Source: DATFXF01 sp035258565
GTDB taxonomy: Bacteria > Acidobacteriota > Terriglobia > Acidiferrales > UBA7541
DNA length: 42,408 nt
NCBI GenBank assembly: GCA_035258565.1
Contig: DATFXF010000090.1
Span: 1 to 42,408, forward strand
Direction of reading: 5' to 3'
Shown piece by piece: positions 17,385 to 25,205 of the stretch (the stretch's first letter is position 1; the number at the start of each line of letters is the position of its first letter). Made by a program: the position numbers and the translations under genes. The notes below the pieces were generated by a model. It searched no databases. It was not told the origin of the DNA and saw only the letters and a program-made list of their open reading frames with translations.

Positions 17385-17396
17385 TTTGGTGGCGGG
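17380..17396. repeat. 17-bp direct repeat, left copy
   Basis: GTCAATTTGGTGGCGGG, identical to 19542-19558. It borders the outer end of the left 75-bp inverted repeat, with two shared G bases at the junction. It looks like a target-site duplication, but it is long for most bacterial transposons. Confidence 0.75.
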
Positions 17397-17469
17397 GGTA
17401 GTACACTACGGGAAAAATTCGGCTACACCCCTACCCACTGCGCCCAGGCAGCCGGGCGCGGGCACGGCG
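17395..17469 (+). repeat. 75-bp inverted repeat, left copy
   Basis: Starts GGGGTAGTACACTACGGG, includes AAAAATTCGGCTACACCCCT, and ends in a GC-rich part with CAGGCAGCCGGGCGCGGG. It matches the reverse complement of 19467-19541 at 73 of 75 positions; the differences are A/C at about position 44 and C/T at about position 69. The outer end holds a near-palindrome, GTAGTACACTAC. Confidence 0.85.
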
Positions 17470-17718
17470 CGCCATACCAGCATGCGCTGCGACGTGGACG
17501 GCGTGAGGTGACTCATGATTCCGGTGCTTCAAAGTCAGAGTTTAGAACTGGAAACACTACTTCATTTCATTCGCGTGGGTTATGGCGCGAGAAGTCTTCA
17601 ACACGGACGCGATCAAATTGGGGGTGAATCCCCAGATTCAGCCTGCTATTATCCCCCCGCTAGAAGGCGATTAGCAGGTTTGGTATATAATTGCGACAGT
17701 GTTGTGATTTCTGCTCAC

Positions 17719-17910
17719 ATGAGCAGCAGCGAGCATTTCCAAATAGGGTTCGCCCGCTCGTTCTTGCCCAGACGACATAGTCCGATTTCCGCGTCTCTCT
17801 GTTTCGTTGGAATCCTCAGCTTAATCATTACGGTGCAAACTTCAGCTCAAAACGAATCCTCATATTCCCAGTCGCACGGCTCCACAAGTGTTCTGCCTCT
17901 TGATCCTTAG
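17719..17910 (+). CDS. Possible small single-pass membrane protein
   Basis: 63 residues from an ATG at 17719. It has a basic stretch (FLPRRHS), a hydrophobic segment of about 20 residues (SASLCFVGILSLIITVQTSA) and a polar serine-rich tail, so it could be a signal peptide or anchor. A TATATAAT at about 17684-17691 could serve as a -10, but no ribosome-binding site is visible. It may instead be the displaced N-terminus of the broken HEPN-like gene just downstream. Not recognised; weak call. Confidence 0.25.
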   Translation: MSSSEHFQIGFARSFLPRRHSPISASLCFVGILSLIITVQTSAQNESSYSQSHGSTSVLPLDP

Positions 17911-17912
17911 CC

Positions 17913-18267
17913 GCACGACTGAGAGAATTTCAAAGGCTCTTCCGGGTGGCACGGGAGGCCGTCGATCTATCACAGCCACCGGACCTCTCGTCTTCTTTCG
18001 TCACTCGCTGGCAGGATATCGAACTTGCGTTGCGCAACCTTGTTGCCTCCAATCTGGGGGAACCACTCGCAAAGGAACCTATTTTCTGTACTTGTGAGAT
18101 CTCTGGTTCACAATGGGTTCTTGCAGAATGATGACGAAGACCGCGTGCGAGAACTGCTTAGAGTGCGGAACAGGATAGTTCACGAGGGGGTACCCGAGCA
18201 CAAAGGGGAAATCGTTGCAGCCTTGCGACAAGCAGATAAGTTTCTCGAGAGGATTAGGGTTAGTTAG
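17913..18267 (+). pseudogene. Frameshifted HEPN-like protein gene
   Basis: Two overlapping frames together read as one helical protein. The first carries LREFQRLFRVAREAVDL...FVTRWQDIELALRNLVASNLGEPLAKEP. The second continues VLVRSLVHNGFLQNDDEDRVRELLRVRNRIVHEGVPEHKGEIVAALRQADKFLERI. The shift lies near 18080-18095. RNRIVH matches the Rx4H signature of HEPN domains, which include toxin RNases and DUF4145-like proteins. No clear start codon or ribosome-binding site exists for the first part. It could be a real pseudogene, a sequencing error or, less likely, a programmed shift. It lies inside the inverted-repeat segment. Confidence 0.5.
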
Positions 18268-18745
18268 GGTTGTCGATCTTTCGCGAAAACTAGGCCAGCT
18301 GAAAATGTAGCTCTTCAGGCTATAACCTCGGCCGATTGCAGCATAAGAGTACGCAACACTTTTTTGCATCCAGTCTTTGATTATGGCAACCCGAACCGCG
18401 CCCCCGTCAGACCGGCGAGGCGTGGGTTCGTCGCGCCATACTGATGGACCGGTCGGCCCCGTTATTATTGCTGGTCCACTCCGGGCTAATGGTGTTCGCG
18501 GAGGCGGGCTGGAACTACTCGGGTGATCTCGGCCGCGGTGGCGGCGGACCTGGCCTCCCCCCGCCGGGCGGGGAAGCTGCGCTCAAAATCTTCGAAGAGA
18601 TTCTTTCTTGAGCCGCCCATTGAACGCTCTTCATTAGTTCTGATTTTGTGACCAGAAACTTGATCCGGTCTCCACCGTCCTCGATGACGAAGCCGTAAAA
18701 ATCGGGTTGATGGCACTATGGATTATTAGACGCACTCGCGGCAGT
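18268..18745. other. Interior of the repeat-bounded segment, no firm gene
   Basis: Holds a partial copy of the dispersed GC-rich repeat at about 18419-18443 (GTGGGTTCGTCGCGCCATACTG). An open frame at 18444-18611 (55 residues from an ATG, no ribosome-binding site) has a hydrophobic start and a glycine/proline stretch ending ALKIFEEILS. I do not recognise it and cannot tell whether it is a gene fragment. Confidence 0.3.
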
Positions 18746-19370
18746 TCATTGTGCACGGTTAGAGCACTCACCGTTTGACAAGGAGAAACTTATTTCGATC
18801 ACGGGGTGTAACTCTATTCCGTTAGATGCCGCGCCGTTCCCGTGCGAACTCTTATCAAAGAATCCGATCCCCTTTACCGTGACTTGGATCGGAGGGTTGA
18901 CTGTCTTGAACTTCTTCGCTGGTGCCCCACACTGTTCAAGGAACTCAGTCCTTGCATCCCTAATCTTTGTCCGCGCAAGAGACTGGCAAGCCAGTTTGCA
19001 TTCGGTATTCAGGATCTCAGCGACCATGGTCTGCTGCGGCGAATTCAGATCTGCAATCACAAGATGAAGATCCCTGTCCGGCTCAGCTTTGAACATGGTG
19101 AGGTTCCCCCCAACTTCAAACAGGGTTAGTTCTGGTTCGAGCTTGCGCCCGTTCGCCGGCCTATCCCCGCTCTTTGGCTTTGCCAACGTCCGCAGTTTCT
19201 GCCACGGTGCTAGTCTTAGTGCTCGTCAAGTTGACGTTTTGCTTGTCAGCATCCGCGAGAGTCTTCACGCCCCAGCGGTATGATCCACAATCTACACCGC
19301 AGCTTTGCGGAGAACCCGCCAACGGACTCATAGGGACCAACGCCATCAATACAATGAATCGGGCTCGCAT
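18746..19370 (-). pseudogene. Frameshifted secreted protein gene (GIGFFD...IELHPV type)
   Basis: An ATG at 19370 with GGAGG upstream opens a signal peptide (MRARFIVLMALVPMSPLAGS) followed by CGVDCGSYRWGVKTLADADKQNVNLT, and this frame stops near 19161. A second frame continues without a gap: ELTLFEVGGNLTMFKAEPDRDLHLVIADL, then VTVKGIGFFDKSSHG and NGIELHPVIEI near the end. The order WxVKTLxD, then DxHLVI, then GxGFFD, then IELHPV is one I associate with a family of small secreted bacterial proteins of unknown function. The frame change lies around 19170-19195, between DVGKAK in one frame and AKPKSG in the other. A single-base indel or a sequence error would explain it. Confidence 0.6.
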
Positions 19371-19466
19371 AGGGCCTCCAATTGTAGGCAATTCTCCCAA
19401 AAGAAAAGAACACTTCGCAATAAACATTCGCGCGGCCCGGACAGCACGTTGAGGTATCAGAGGCCA

Positions 19467-19541
19467 CGCCGTACCCGCGCCCGGCTGCCTGGGCGCAGGG
19501 GGTAGGGGTGTAGCCGAATTTTTCCCGTAGTGTACTACCCC
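19467..19541 (-). repeat. 75-bp inverted repeat, right copy
   Basis: Reverse complement of 17395-17469 with two mismatches. Its outer end abuts the right 17-bp direct repeat at 19542 with no base between. Confidence 0.85.
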
Positions 19542-19558
19542 GTCAATTTGGTGGCGGG
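19542..19558. repeat. 17-bp direct repeat, right copy
   Basis: Identical to 17380-17396. Read on the minus strand it contains TTGAC, the -35 core of the thiolase promoter, so this copy likely marks where that promoter's upstream flank lay before the insertion. Confidence 0.75.
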
Positions 19559-19985
19559 TTCTCTACCTACACCCCAAAAGACCACACACCCCCGCAGACA
19601 CACAGGGGCGAACACCCACGGTCGCGCAGGCAGCCGGGCGCGGGTTCGGCGCGCCATACTGAGAAGATCGCGGCCGAGCTAGGAGTTGGGGTCGGGTGTT
19701 GAGGGCTGCGCAGCAAACCCACTAGCAAATCATTTACCCACGGGAATGGCCAGCACAAGCGGCCCAAAGCCCGCCAACGCCTCTTGGACACGACCCGAGC
19801 GGGCCAATCTCCATTTAGCAAAGAAGTGGGTTGGCCCTCTTGAAGTCTTCAACAGCAACGTTGCCGGGGCGAAAGGAAACGCTTTCGGGACAACTGTAGA
19901 CAACTGTTCCTTGGCAACACCGCTTACTCTGTTTAGCTATTATTTGCCGTAGTTGTTGCAGGGATCATAGAGAAGGGAGAGAGAC
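19559..19985. other. Intergenic region with another copy of the GC-rich repeat
   Basis: At about 19625-19663 the GC-rich part of the repeat recurs (AGGCAGCCGGGCGCGGG, then TTCGGCGCGCCATACTG), in the same orientation as the left inverted repeat. It can fold as GGCGCG/CGCGCC. TTGGCA (19911-19916), 17 bases, TAGCTA (19934-19939) is a weak candidate promoter for the next gene. No gene is seen. Confidence 0.4.
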
Positions 19986-20420
19986 ATGAGAACAATCCAG
20001 ACCAGCGTGAGCCTCCGCCTATCGCCGCCTGCTTTATGGCGGAGCATCACCGAGCACGAGGCACTGCCCCATCACACCTCCTTTCTCCGAGAGGTTAGGG
20101 TTCTGGAACAGAATCCAGAAGGCATCGGGACGATTCGTCGTTGTACGCTAAGGAACGGCAAGTCTTTTACGGAACGGGTAACTGCCTGGGAAGCAGGCAA
20201 GCTTTACTGTTACAGTCCAGATACGTCTCGCGGACGATGGCCGTTTAGAAGTGCAGAGGCATGTTGGAGCATTGAGCCGTACCGGGAAGGTTCTCGGCTC
20301 ACGTACCGCCTGGAATATGAACCCAGGTCCTTGCTGGCCGATTTGATTAACTATCCAGTGCTGAAAACATATGGCGTCTGGCAAATACGAAAAATGCTGA
20401 GGAGCTACGACAAGAACTGA
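19986..20420 (+). CDS. SRPBCC-fold protein
   Basis: 144 residues. The order of a START/Bet v 1-like fold is visible: an N-terminal strand (TSVSLRLSPPALWRSITEHEALPHH), repeated antiparallel strands (GIGTIRRCTLRNGKSFTERVTAWEAGKLYCY, CWSIEPYREGSRLTYRLEYEP) and a long C-terminal helix (KTYGVWQIRKMLRSYDKN). This matches polyketide cyclase/dehydrase-like SRPBCC proteins, which bind hydrophobic ligands; the ligand is unknown. AAGGGAGAG precedes the ATG with good spacing. It stands alone, just outside the repeat-bounded segment. Confidence 0.75.
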   Translation: MRTIQTSVSLRLSPPALWRSITEHEALPHHTSFLREVRVLEQNPEGIGTIRRCTLRNGKSFTERVTAWEAGKLYCYSPDTSRGRWPFRSAEACWSIEPYREGSRLTYRLEYEPRSLLADLINYPVLKTYGVWQIRKMLRSYDKN

Positions 20421-20809
20421 GACTGGTCCGTATAAGACACCTGAGAAGGTCTTGAGAACTCAGAGGAGAGAAAAAGGGAAGCCTTCTTACACTCAGACCT
20501 CTCGCAGCCTTTCGGAATAAGCATCGTATCAGTTCGACCGTTTCAAGCCAAAAGAATGACTGTGGTGACTTTGGGAAGGCTCTCGCTCCCGACTCGTGGC
20601 GCTAGGCTATGACCCGCGTTCAAGGGAAAAATGCGGTCGTTACTGCCAGGCTTGCCCACTACCCCCGGCAAAACGTCCTTGGACTGGCCCAAGAAGTGGT
20701 ACGAAAGCTTCGAGGCAAGTCAAGACCGGTGCAAGGAGATCGTGATAGGATTTGCTAACCAACTGGGTATCAAGAGGATGTACGGCATAAGCCGAATCGC
20801 GGGGGGCTC
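20421..20809. other. Gap with a possible broken small gene
   Basis: Two short plus-strand frames overlap: 20609-20764 (51 residues, opening MTRVQGKNAVVTARL) and 20631-20813 (60 residues, ending YGISRIAGGS). The second ends in a TGA that overlaps the ATG of the aldolase gene (ATGA), as in translational coupling. Neither is recognisable. They may be pieces of one frameshifted gene. Confidence 0.25.
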
Positions 20810-21556
20810 ATGAGCGATGCAATCAAGTTTGATATCTGCTGCGCAGCCAGGATTCTCTTCCGGGCAGGGTTGAGCGCTGGCAATGCGGGGCATCTGAGCG
20901 TTTCAACTGGGTCCAACCAAATGCTTGTAAATCGTTTCGGACCGTCGTTCGCCACACTCACCCCAAAGGATATCCTCACCTGTGACTATCACGGTGGAGT
21001 CCTCGAAGGCCAGGGCGCAGTGAATGAAACCATACAACTCCACGGAGTCATCCACCGCTATAACCCGGGCATCGTCGCCATCGTCCACACGCACCCGCCC
21101 GCGGTCGTCACCTATGGTACGTTTCGAAGAGTTCCCGAAGTCTATGATCAGGAGAGCTGTTTGCTTGCGGGAGAGGTATCTGTGATTGAGGAAGATTACC
21201 CCGGCCTTGCCGCGACCGAGGACCGGGTCCGCCCCATGGCAGCTGCCCTGGGCAAGACGCGAGTGGTTATATTGCCCAACCATGGGGCGATCACGACCGG
21301 GCCGGACATCCAGCATGCTACGATTCTCATGTTGCTGCTAGAAGGCATGGTGCAACGCAATCTGGCGGTCGCAGCGGCCGCCCGCGCCACAGGATGGACA
21401 CCCAAGCCGATTCCCCACGAAACTGCGTTGCGCACTAAGGACGAGATCGCCAGCAAGATTGCCTTCCTTCAGCCATATTGGCAGGATTTGTTGACTCGGA
21501 TGGAACGAACTGACAGCGACTTTTTCGCACAGCGGCCGAAAGGGGCCGCTGTGTAG
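20810..21556 (+). CDS. Class II aldolase/adducin-family protein
   Basis: 248 residues. The family includes L-fuculose- and L-ribulose-phosphate aldolases/epimerases and decarboxylases acting on small hydroxy-acids or sugars, using a zinc ion. Visible parts are SAGNAGHLSVS near residue 23 (substrate phosphate region), NETIQLHGVIHRYNPGIVAIVHTHPPAVVTYG (catalytic acid E and the HTH zinc histidines) and PNHGAITTG (third zinc histidine). The substrate cannot be told. The ribosome-binding site is weak (a run of G three bases before ATG), which fits coupling to an upstream frame that ends in the ATGA overlap. Confidence 0.88.
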   Translation: MSDAIKFDICCAARILFRAGLSAGNAGHLSVSTGSNQMLVNRFGPSFATLTPKDILTCDYHGGVLEGQGAVNETIQLHGVIHRYNPGIVAIVHTHPPAVVTYGTFRRVPEVYDQESCLLAGEVSVIEEDYPGLAATEDRVRPMAAALGKTRVVILPNHGAITTGPDIQHATILMLLLEGMVQRNLAVAAAARATGWTPKPIPHETALRTKDEIASKIAFLQPYWQDLLTRMERTDSDFFAQRPKGAAV

Positions 21557-21727
21557 AGAACTACTACCGCGCTCACGATTTCTGTGCCCTGTATGGTTTC
21601 GGCAAAGCGGCGGCCTTGCACGTGGGTTCTCTAGCGTGTCTTGCGGCCAGACACCTACCAGGTCAAGTCTGGACCGTGGCATATTCGGATCACATGCGGC
21701 GCCGTCACTTTCTTGTTCTTTCTACAG

Positions 21728-21994
21728 CTAGCGTCGGCGGCGTTTGATGTACTCGCTGGATCGGAGAACTTTTCGGCTCAGTTTCCGGGGTGGCGACCAT
21801 CCGACCGGAAACGCAGTGTAAGCCGGGCGCCAGTGAGCGACGACCTCCGACAGTTGCGTCTCTTTTGAAATCGTGAAACGCCGGGTCTTCTTCGTCAACT
21901 CTGTAAAGAACGTGACTGTGTTCTCTCCAAAACGACCAGCTTGAACGAGAACGTATGCAGGCGTAGTACTTGACCCAGCTCGCAGGCGCCCCAA
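21728..21994 (-). CDS. Unknown short open frame, possible gene fragment
   Basis: 88 residues from a TTG at 21994; the frame continues upstream with ARLVRVYDELG before an in-frame stop and has no ATG or ribosome-binding site. The reading AYVLVQAGRFGENTVTFFTELTKKTRRFTISKETQLSEVV looks protein-like, but I do not recognise it. The surrounding 21557-22050 gap shows no other gene; an opposing plus-strand frame (21641-21868) is likely a shadow. Could be a decayed fragment. Confidence 0.25.
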   Translation of the reverse strand: MGRLRAGSSTTPAYVLVQAGRFGENTVTFFTELTKKTRRFTISKETQLSEVVAHWRPAYTAFPVGWSPPRKLSRKVLRSSEYIKRRRR

Positions 21995-22050
21995 CTCGTC
22001 GTAAACTCTAACCAGCCTAGCGGCGCGCCAGCGTCAGAAAGAGGATGAGT

Positions 22051-22569
22051 ATGAAATGCAAGAAGATCTTTGTTCTTCTTGGGGTGGTTCTCCTCCTGCT
22101 CAGCATTTCCAACACGGGCGTGGGGCAAGAAAAGGCAACCCCGCAGGAGGTGGTGCAAAAGGTGCGGCAGGCCTCAAGTACTCTGTCGCAGTCGGGCGAG
22201 GCTGGCCTTGGGCAATTCAATCAGAAACAGGGTCCCTGGGTGTGGAAGGACACCTACATTTTCGTTTTTGACTGCGCCAAAGGAACCATAGCCGCCCATC
22301 CAATGAGGCCGGATCTTATAGGCAAGGATGCTACGTCCTTGAGAGGCACTCACGGAAGAAAATTCTTCCCAAAGCTCTGTCAAGCAACAACGAGTCCTTT
22401 CGGAGTCTGGGTCGAGTACTGGTGGCCGAAACCGGGCGAAAAAGAGGGCTCGCGAAAGGTCAGCTATGCCCTCAAAGCCGGCAACACCCCTTATGTCGTA
22501 GGAGCGGGGATTTACGATGACAAGGTAGCCATCGCCGACTTGCAGAAGTTGACCAGCAGGGCTGAATAG
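22051..22569 (+). CDS. Secreted single-Cache-domain protein
   Basis: 172 residues. A signal peptide (KKIFVLLGVVLLLLSISNTGVGQ) is followed by a Cache-type sensor fold with DTYIFVFDCAKGTIAAHPMRPDLIGKD and FGVWVEYWWPKPGEKEGSRKVSYALKAG. These are the hallmark segments of the single-Cache family that binds small ligands outside the membrane. There is no output domain, so it is a free periplasmic binding protein or partner of a separate sensor. The ATG at 22051 has GAGG 6 bases upstream and is preferred over the ATG at 22045. No kinase or chemoreceptor gene is nearby. Confidence 0.85.
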   Translation: MKCKKIFVLLGVVLLLLSISNTGVGQEKATPQEVVQKVRQASSTLSQSGEAGLGQFNQKQGPWVWKDTYIFVFDCAKGTIAAHPMRPDLIGKDATSLRGTHGRKFFPKLCQATTSPFGVWVEYWWPKPGEKEGSRKVSYALKAGNTPYVVGAGIYDDKVAIADLQKLTSRAE

Positions 22570-22771
22570 TTACGAAACGCTGGCCTTCCGGCCTGACCGA
22601 ATCGAAAGGCAACCCTTTCGGCCCACTTCTCCGAAAAGCCGACTGCACAAGTGGGCTGGGGCTGGCATAGCTTCCGAGTTGCCCACAGCCCGGGGGTTAT
22701 CACATAATGGCGCGAATTCGGCGCTGGGCAGCGCACGATCGGTTGGTCAGGGTCAGAAACCCAGCGCGGTA

Positions 22772-23851
22772 ATGTTGCTTCCTATCCATCGCAGAGAATT
22801 TCTAAAGCTAGGTCTGTTGCGGCGTCGGCACACTTGACGGCGCAGCACCGCTGGAGCTTTCTTCCGAGGCCGTTAGCCGCGGAAGTATATGGGTGCCACT
22901 CTGCAGGCAATGAGCGATCCCAGTGCGCCGGATTGGCCAACGGGTCCACTGAAAGCGTACGACAGCGTTACGATGGCGGAGTTTCTCAGAGAGCAAGGCG
23001 CATCAAGGGGCGCTATTGAGCAACTGGAGTTCCCTTTCACGACTGCCGAAGATGATCCTACTTCTTTCTTATGGAATCTGCGTGAATTCTGGTATGAATC
23101 TCAAGAGACAACACGATACAAAATCAGTGGCGGGAATGACTTGCTGCCGAAGGCCTTTGCGGCCAAGCTCAGAGACAAGATTCGCTACGGATCTCCGGTG
23201 GTGCGGATTGAGCAGGATGCGGCCAAAGTCCGCGCGGTCGCAGTTCAATCCGGGACGCATCACACTTTTGACGCCGACCGCCTGATCTCACAATTCCCTT
23301 TCCCGTGTTGCGCAGGGTGGAAGTGCAGCCACCTTTTTCCGAAGCAAAACGAAAAGCCATCGCGGAACTAACGTATGAAACGGTTACCCGTGTACTCCTG
23401 CAATGCCGCACTCGCTTTTGGGAAAAGGACAATTACAACGGCTTTGGGATTTCCGATCTGCCGCAGGAGATCCAGCATCCGACGTATGACCAGCCGGGCA
23501 CACGAGGATTGCTGATTTCCTACATGTTGACCAGTGTAGGAGAGCGAGCCGGCGCGATGGACGGTAACCGGCGGATGGAATTCGTTTCGCATGAAATGGA
23601 AAGGGTGCACCCCGGCCTGCTCGACAATTTGGAGGGAGGAGTCTCAAAAGTCTGGCAGGCCGACCCTTGGGTCGGAGGTGCTGCCGCGCTGCCTTCCCCC
23701 CGGCCAAATGACTACGATCTGTGTGGGAATGGAGCGACCCGAAGGACGCGTGCACTTTGCGGGCGAGCACACATCCAGGTGGACGTACTGGATGCAGGGC
23801 GCTCTGCAATCAGGGCTGCGGGCTGCCAAGGAAGTGAACGAGGCCTTATAA
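22772..23851 (+). pseudogene. Flavin amine oxidase, broken (Tat signal remnant, deletions, frameshifts)
   Basis: An ATG at 22772 begins LPIHRREFLKLGLL, a twin-arginine (RRxFLK) signal, but the frame stops 19 codons later. The FAD-binding Rossmann motif that should follow is absent. From about 22889 the middle of the oxidase reads clearly (SVTMAEFLREQG, YKISGGNDLLPKAFAAKL, IRYGSPVVRIEQD, HTFDADRLI). Around 23300 it shifts frame (AIAELTYETVTRVLLQCRTRFW, ERVHPGLLDNLEGG). Around 23660-23730 it shifts back to the C-terminal flavin-binding end GRVHFAGEHTS...YWMQGALQSGLRAAKEVNEAL. At least two frameshifts plus the lost N-terminal domain make function very unlikely. Confidence 0.8.
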
Positions 23852-23856
23852 CCTGA

Positions 23857-24178
23857 AAACCCAGACCGAGGCCTAGCGTTTGAAAACCATGTAGTTCCGG
23901 AACAATCCGGAGGGAAGGACTACCTCCCTGATCCGGCAACTCGTTTTGCGATCAAGTCTTGTCTCTTTAGCTGTTTTCCGCCATCCACGCGCGCTGATCT
24001 CTGCGATTAAACTTTTTATTAGCGGCCACCCGTCCGCCGTCATAATGAATACACACAGCATCAATGCTTTCAATGAAATCGTTGAGCGGCGCCATCAAGC
24101 CAGCCAGACGAGGCTGAATCTTCCGCACGTAGGTTTTTGACCAGATGCCACACCGAAAAGCGGCATACGTACCTTTTG
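23857..24178. other. Gap without a firm gene
   Basis: CCGGAACAATCCGG near 23897-23910 can form a small hairpin after the amine oxidase remnant, without a T-run. On the minus strand 23967-24095 encodes 42 residues (MAPLNDFIESIDAVCIHYDGG...AWMAENS) and the frame stays open upstream to the SDR gene, but it has no ribosome-binding site and I do not recognise it. Confidence 0.25.
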
Positions 24179-24997
24179 CTAGCGGCGGGATGCCAGAGAG
24201 ATCTTTGCCGTCATCGCTCGATTCACCCAGGGTAGAAATCTCTCAAGCGCAACAAATACTTTGCCGTGCAGCGTAATAATCTGCTCCCGCTTTCCACGGG
24301 CGACGCCTTCGAGAATCTTCCGCACCGCTCGCTGGGTACTCATCTGTATCCAAGCAGGAACTCGATCCCTGGCCTCGGGATGAAACCTTCCCTGCTTGTC
24401 GACCCGCCGGATATTGCTCACGACAAAGCCCGGACTGATGAGGGTCACCTTAACCCCAGCTGGCGATAACTCCTGAGTAATGGAGTTACCAAGGGCGCGA
24501 ATCGCGAACTTGCTCATGGAGTATGCCGAAGTGCCAGGAGTCGATACCCAACCGGAAACACTGGAGATGAGGACTAGATTTCCTTTGGTCTTCTCGATCT
24601 CAGGCAACGCGGCATAAGCTGTTCGCAGCACCCCGAATACATTGGTTTCGAATTGCCGCCGGTAATCCTCAAGGGAAAGTTGTTTGAGGGCACCGACCAC
24701 TGCAAAGCCTGCGTTCGCGAAGACGACGTCGAGCTTTCCCCAGTTGTGGACAGTTTCTGCCACCGCTCGCTCAATGTCCCCGGCTCGCGTGACGTCGCAC
24801 TCGGCCACGAGTGGCCTTGCATTCCCAAGCGCTGTGATCCTCTGGGCGACACTCTCCAGTCGTTCTCTACGACGTGCGGCAAGCGTAAGCTTGGCCCTGG
24901 CTTGGGCCAATTGCCACGCCAGCTCCTCTCCGATGCCAGAAGAAGCTCCAGTAATCAGCACGGCTTTATCTTGAAAATAGGAAAGTGTTCTGTCCAC
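24179..24997 (-). CDS. Short-chain dehydrogenase/reductase
   Basis: 272 residues, classical SDR with a C-terminal extension. Cofactor motif TGASSGIG at 16-23, the NAG motif in VVFANAGFAVVG, the catalytic serine in LISSVSG and YSMSK for tyrosine and lysine are all present, followed by SPGFVVSNIRR. AARRRERLES after the second strand suggests NADP preference. The C-terminal segment (RAVRKILEGVARGKREQIITLHGKVFVALERFLPWV) resembles YqjQ/DltE-type membrane-associated SDRs. The substrate is unknown. The start is a GTG with AAGG 8 bases upstream. It marks the right edge of the loosely packed region. Confidence 0.9.
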   Translation of the reverse strand: MDRTLSYFQDKAVLITGASSGIGEELAWQLAQARAKLTLAARRRERLESVAQRITALGNARPLVAECDVTRAGDIERAVAETVHNWGKLDVVFANAGFAVVGALKQLSLEDYRRQFETNVFGVLRTAYAALPEIEKTKGNLVLISSVSGWVSTPGTSAYSMSKFAIRALGNSITQELSPAGVKVTLISPGFVVSNIRRVDKQGRFHPEARDRVPAWIQMSTQRAVRKILEGVARGKREQIITLHGKVFVALERFLPWVNRAMTAKISLASRR

Positions 24998-25205
24998 GTG
25001 GATACCTTACCACACGAAGGAAATGGTGCTGGTACCCCAACCCTTGCCCAACCGACGGTGAGAAACCATACCGCTTGCTCGCCGTCCGGTCACCTAACCG
25101 AGAAATGCTCACCCGTCAATTGGGGAGGACGCGAGAGCCCTCCAACTCCCGGCGGAGCGACAAGTTGCTGTCTTACGCGCAGGAATTCGGCTAGGATGAA
25201 GGAAG

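Larger units (their letters stand above)
17395..19541. mobile_element. 2.15-kb segment bounded by 75-bp inverted repeats
   Basis: The segment starts and ends with the same 75 bases in opposite orientation, 73 of 75 matching, and is flanked by a perfect 17-bp direct repeat. It contains a possible small membrane protein, a frameshifted HEPN-like gene, a 55-codon open frame and a frameshifted secreted-protein gene, but no recognisable transposase, recombinase or rep gene. The layout fits a non-autonomous element or the scar of a transposition. An alternative is recombination between copies of a dispersed repeat, because the GC-rich half of the repeat also occurs just outside the right end. Confidence 0.5.

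Noticed and set aside
18486..18716. 76-residue minus-strand frame inside the element
   Set aside because: Basic, low-complexity reading with no ribosome-binding site; overlaps another short frame.
19630..19660. GGGTTCG within the GC-rich repeat as a tRNA T-arm
   Set aside because: No acceptor or anticodon arm can be built around it, and the same tract is a dispersed repeat.
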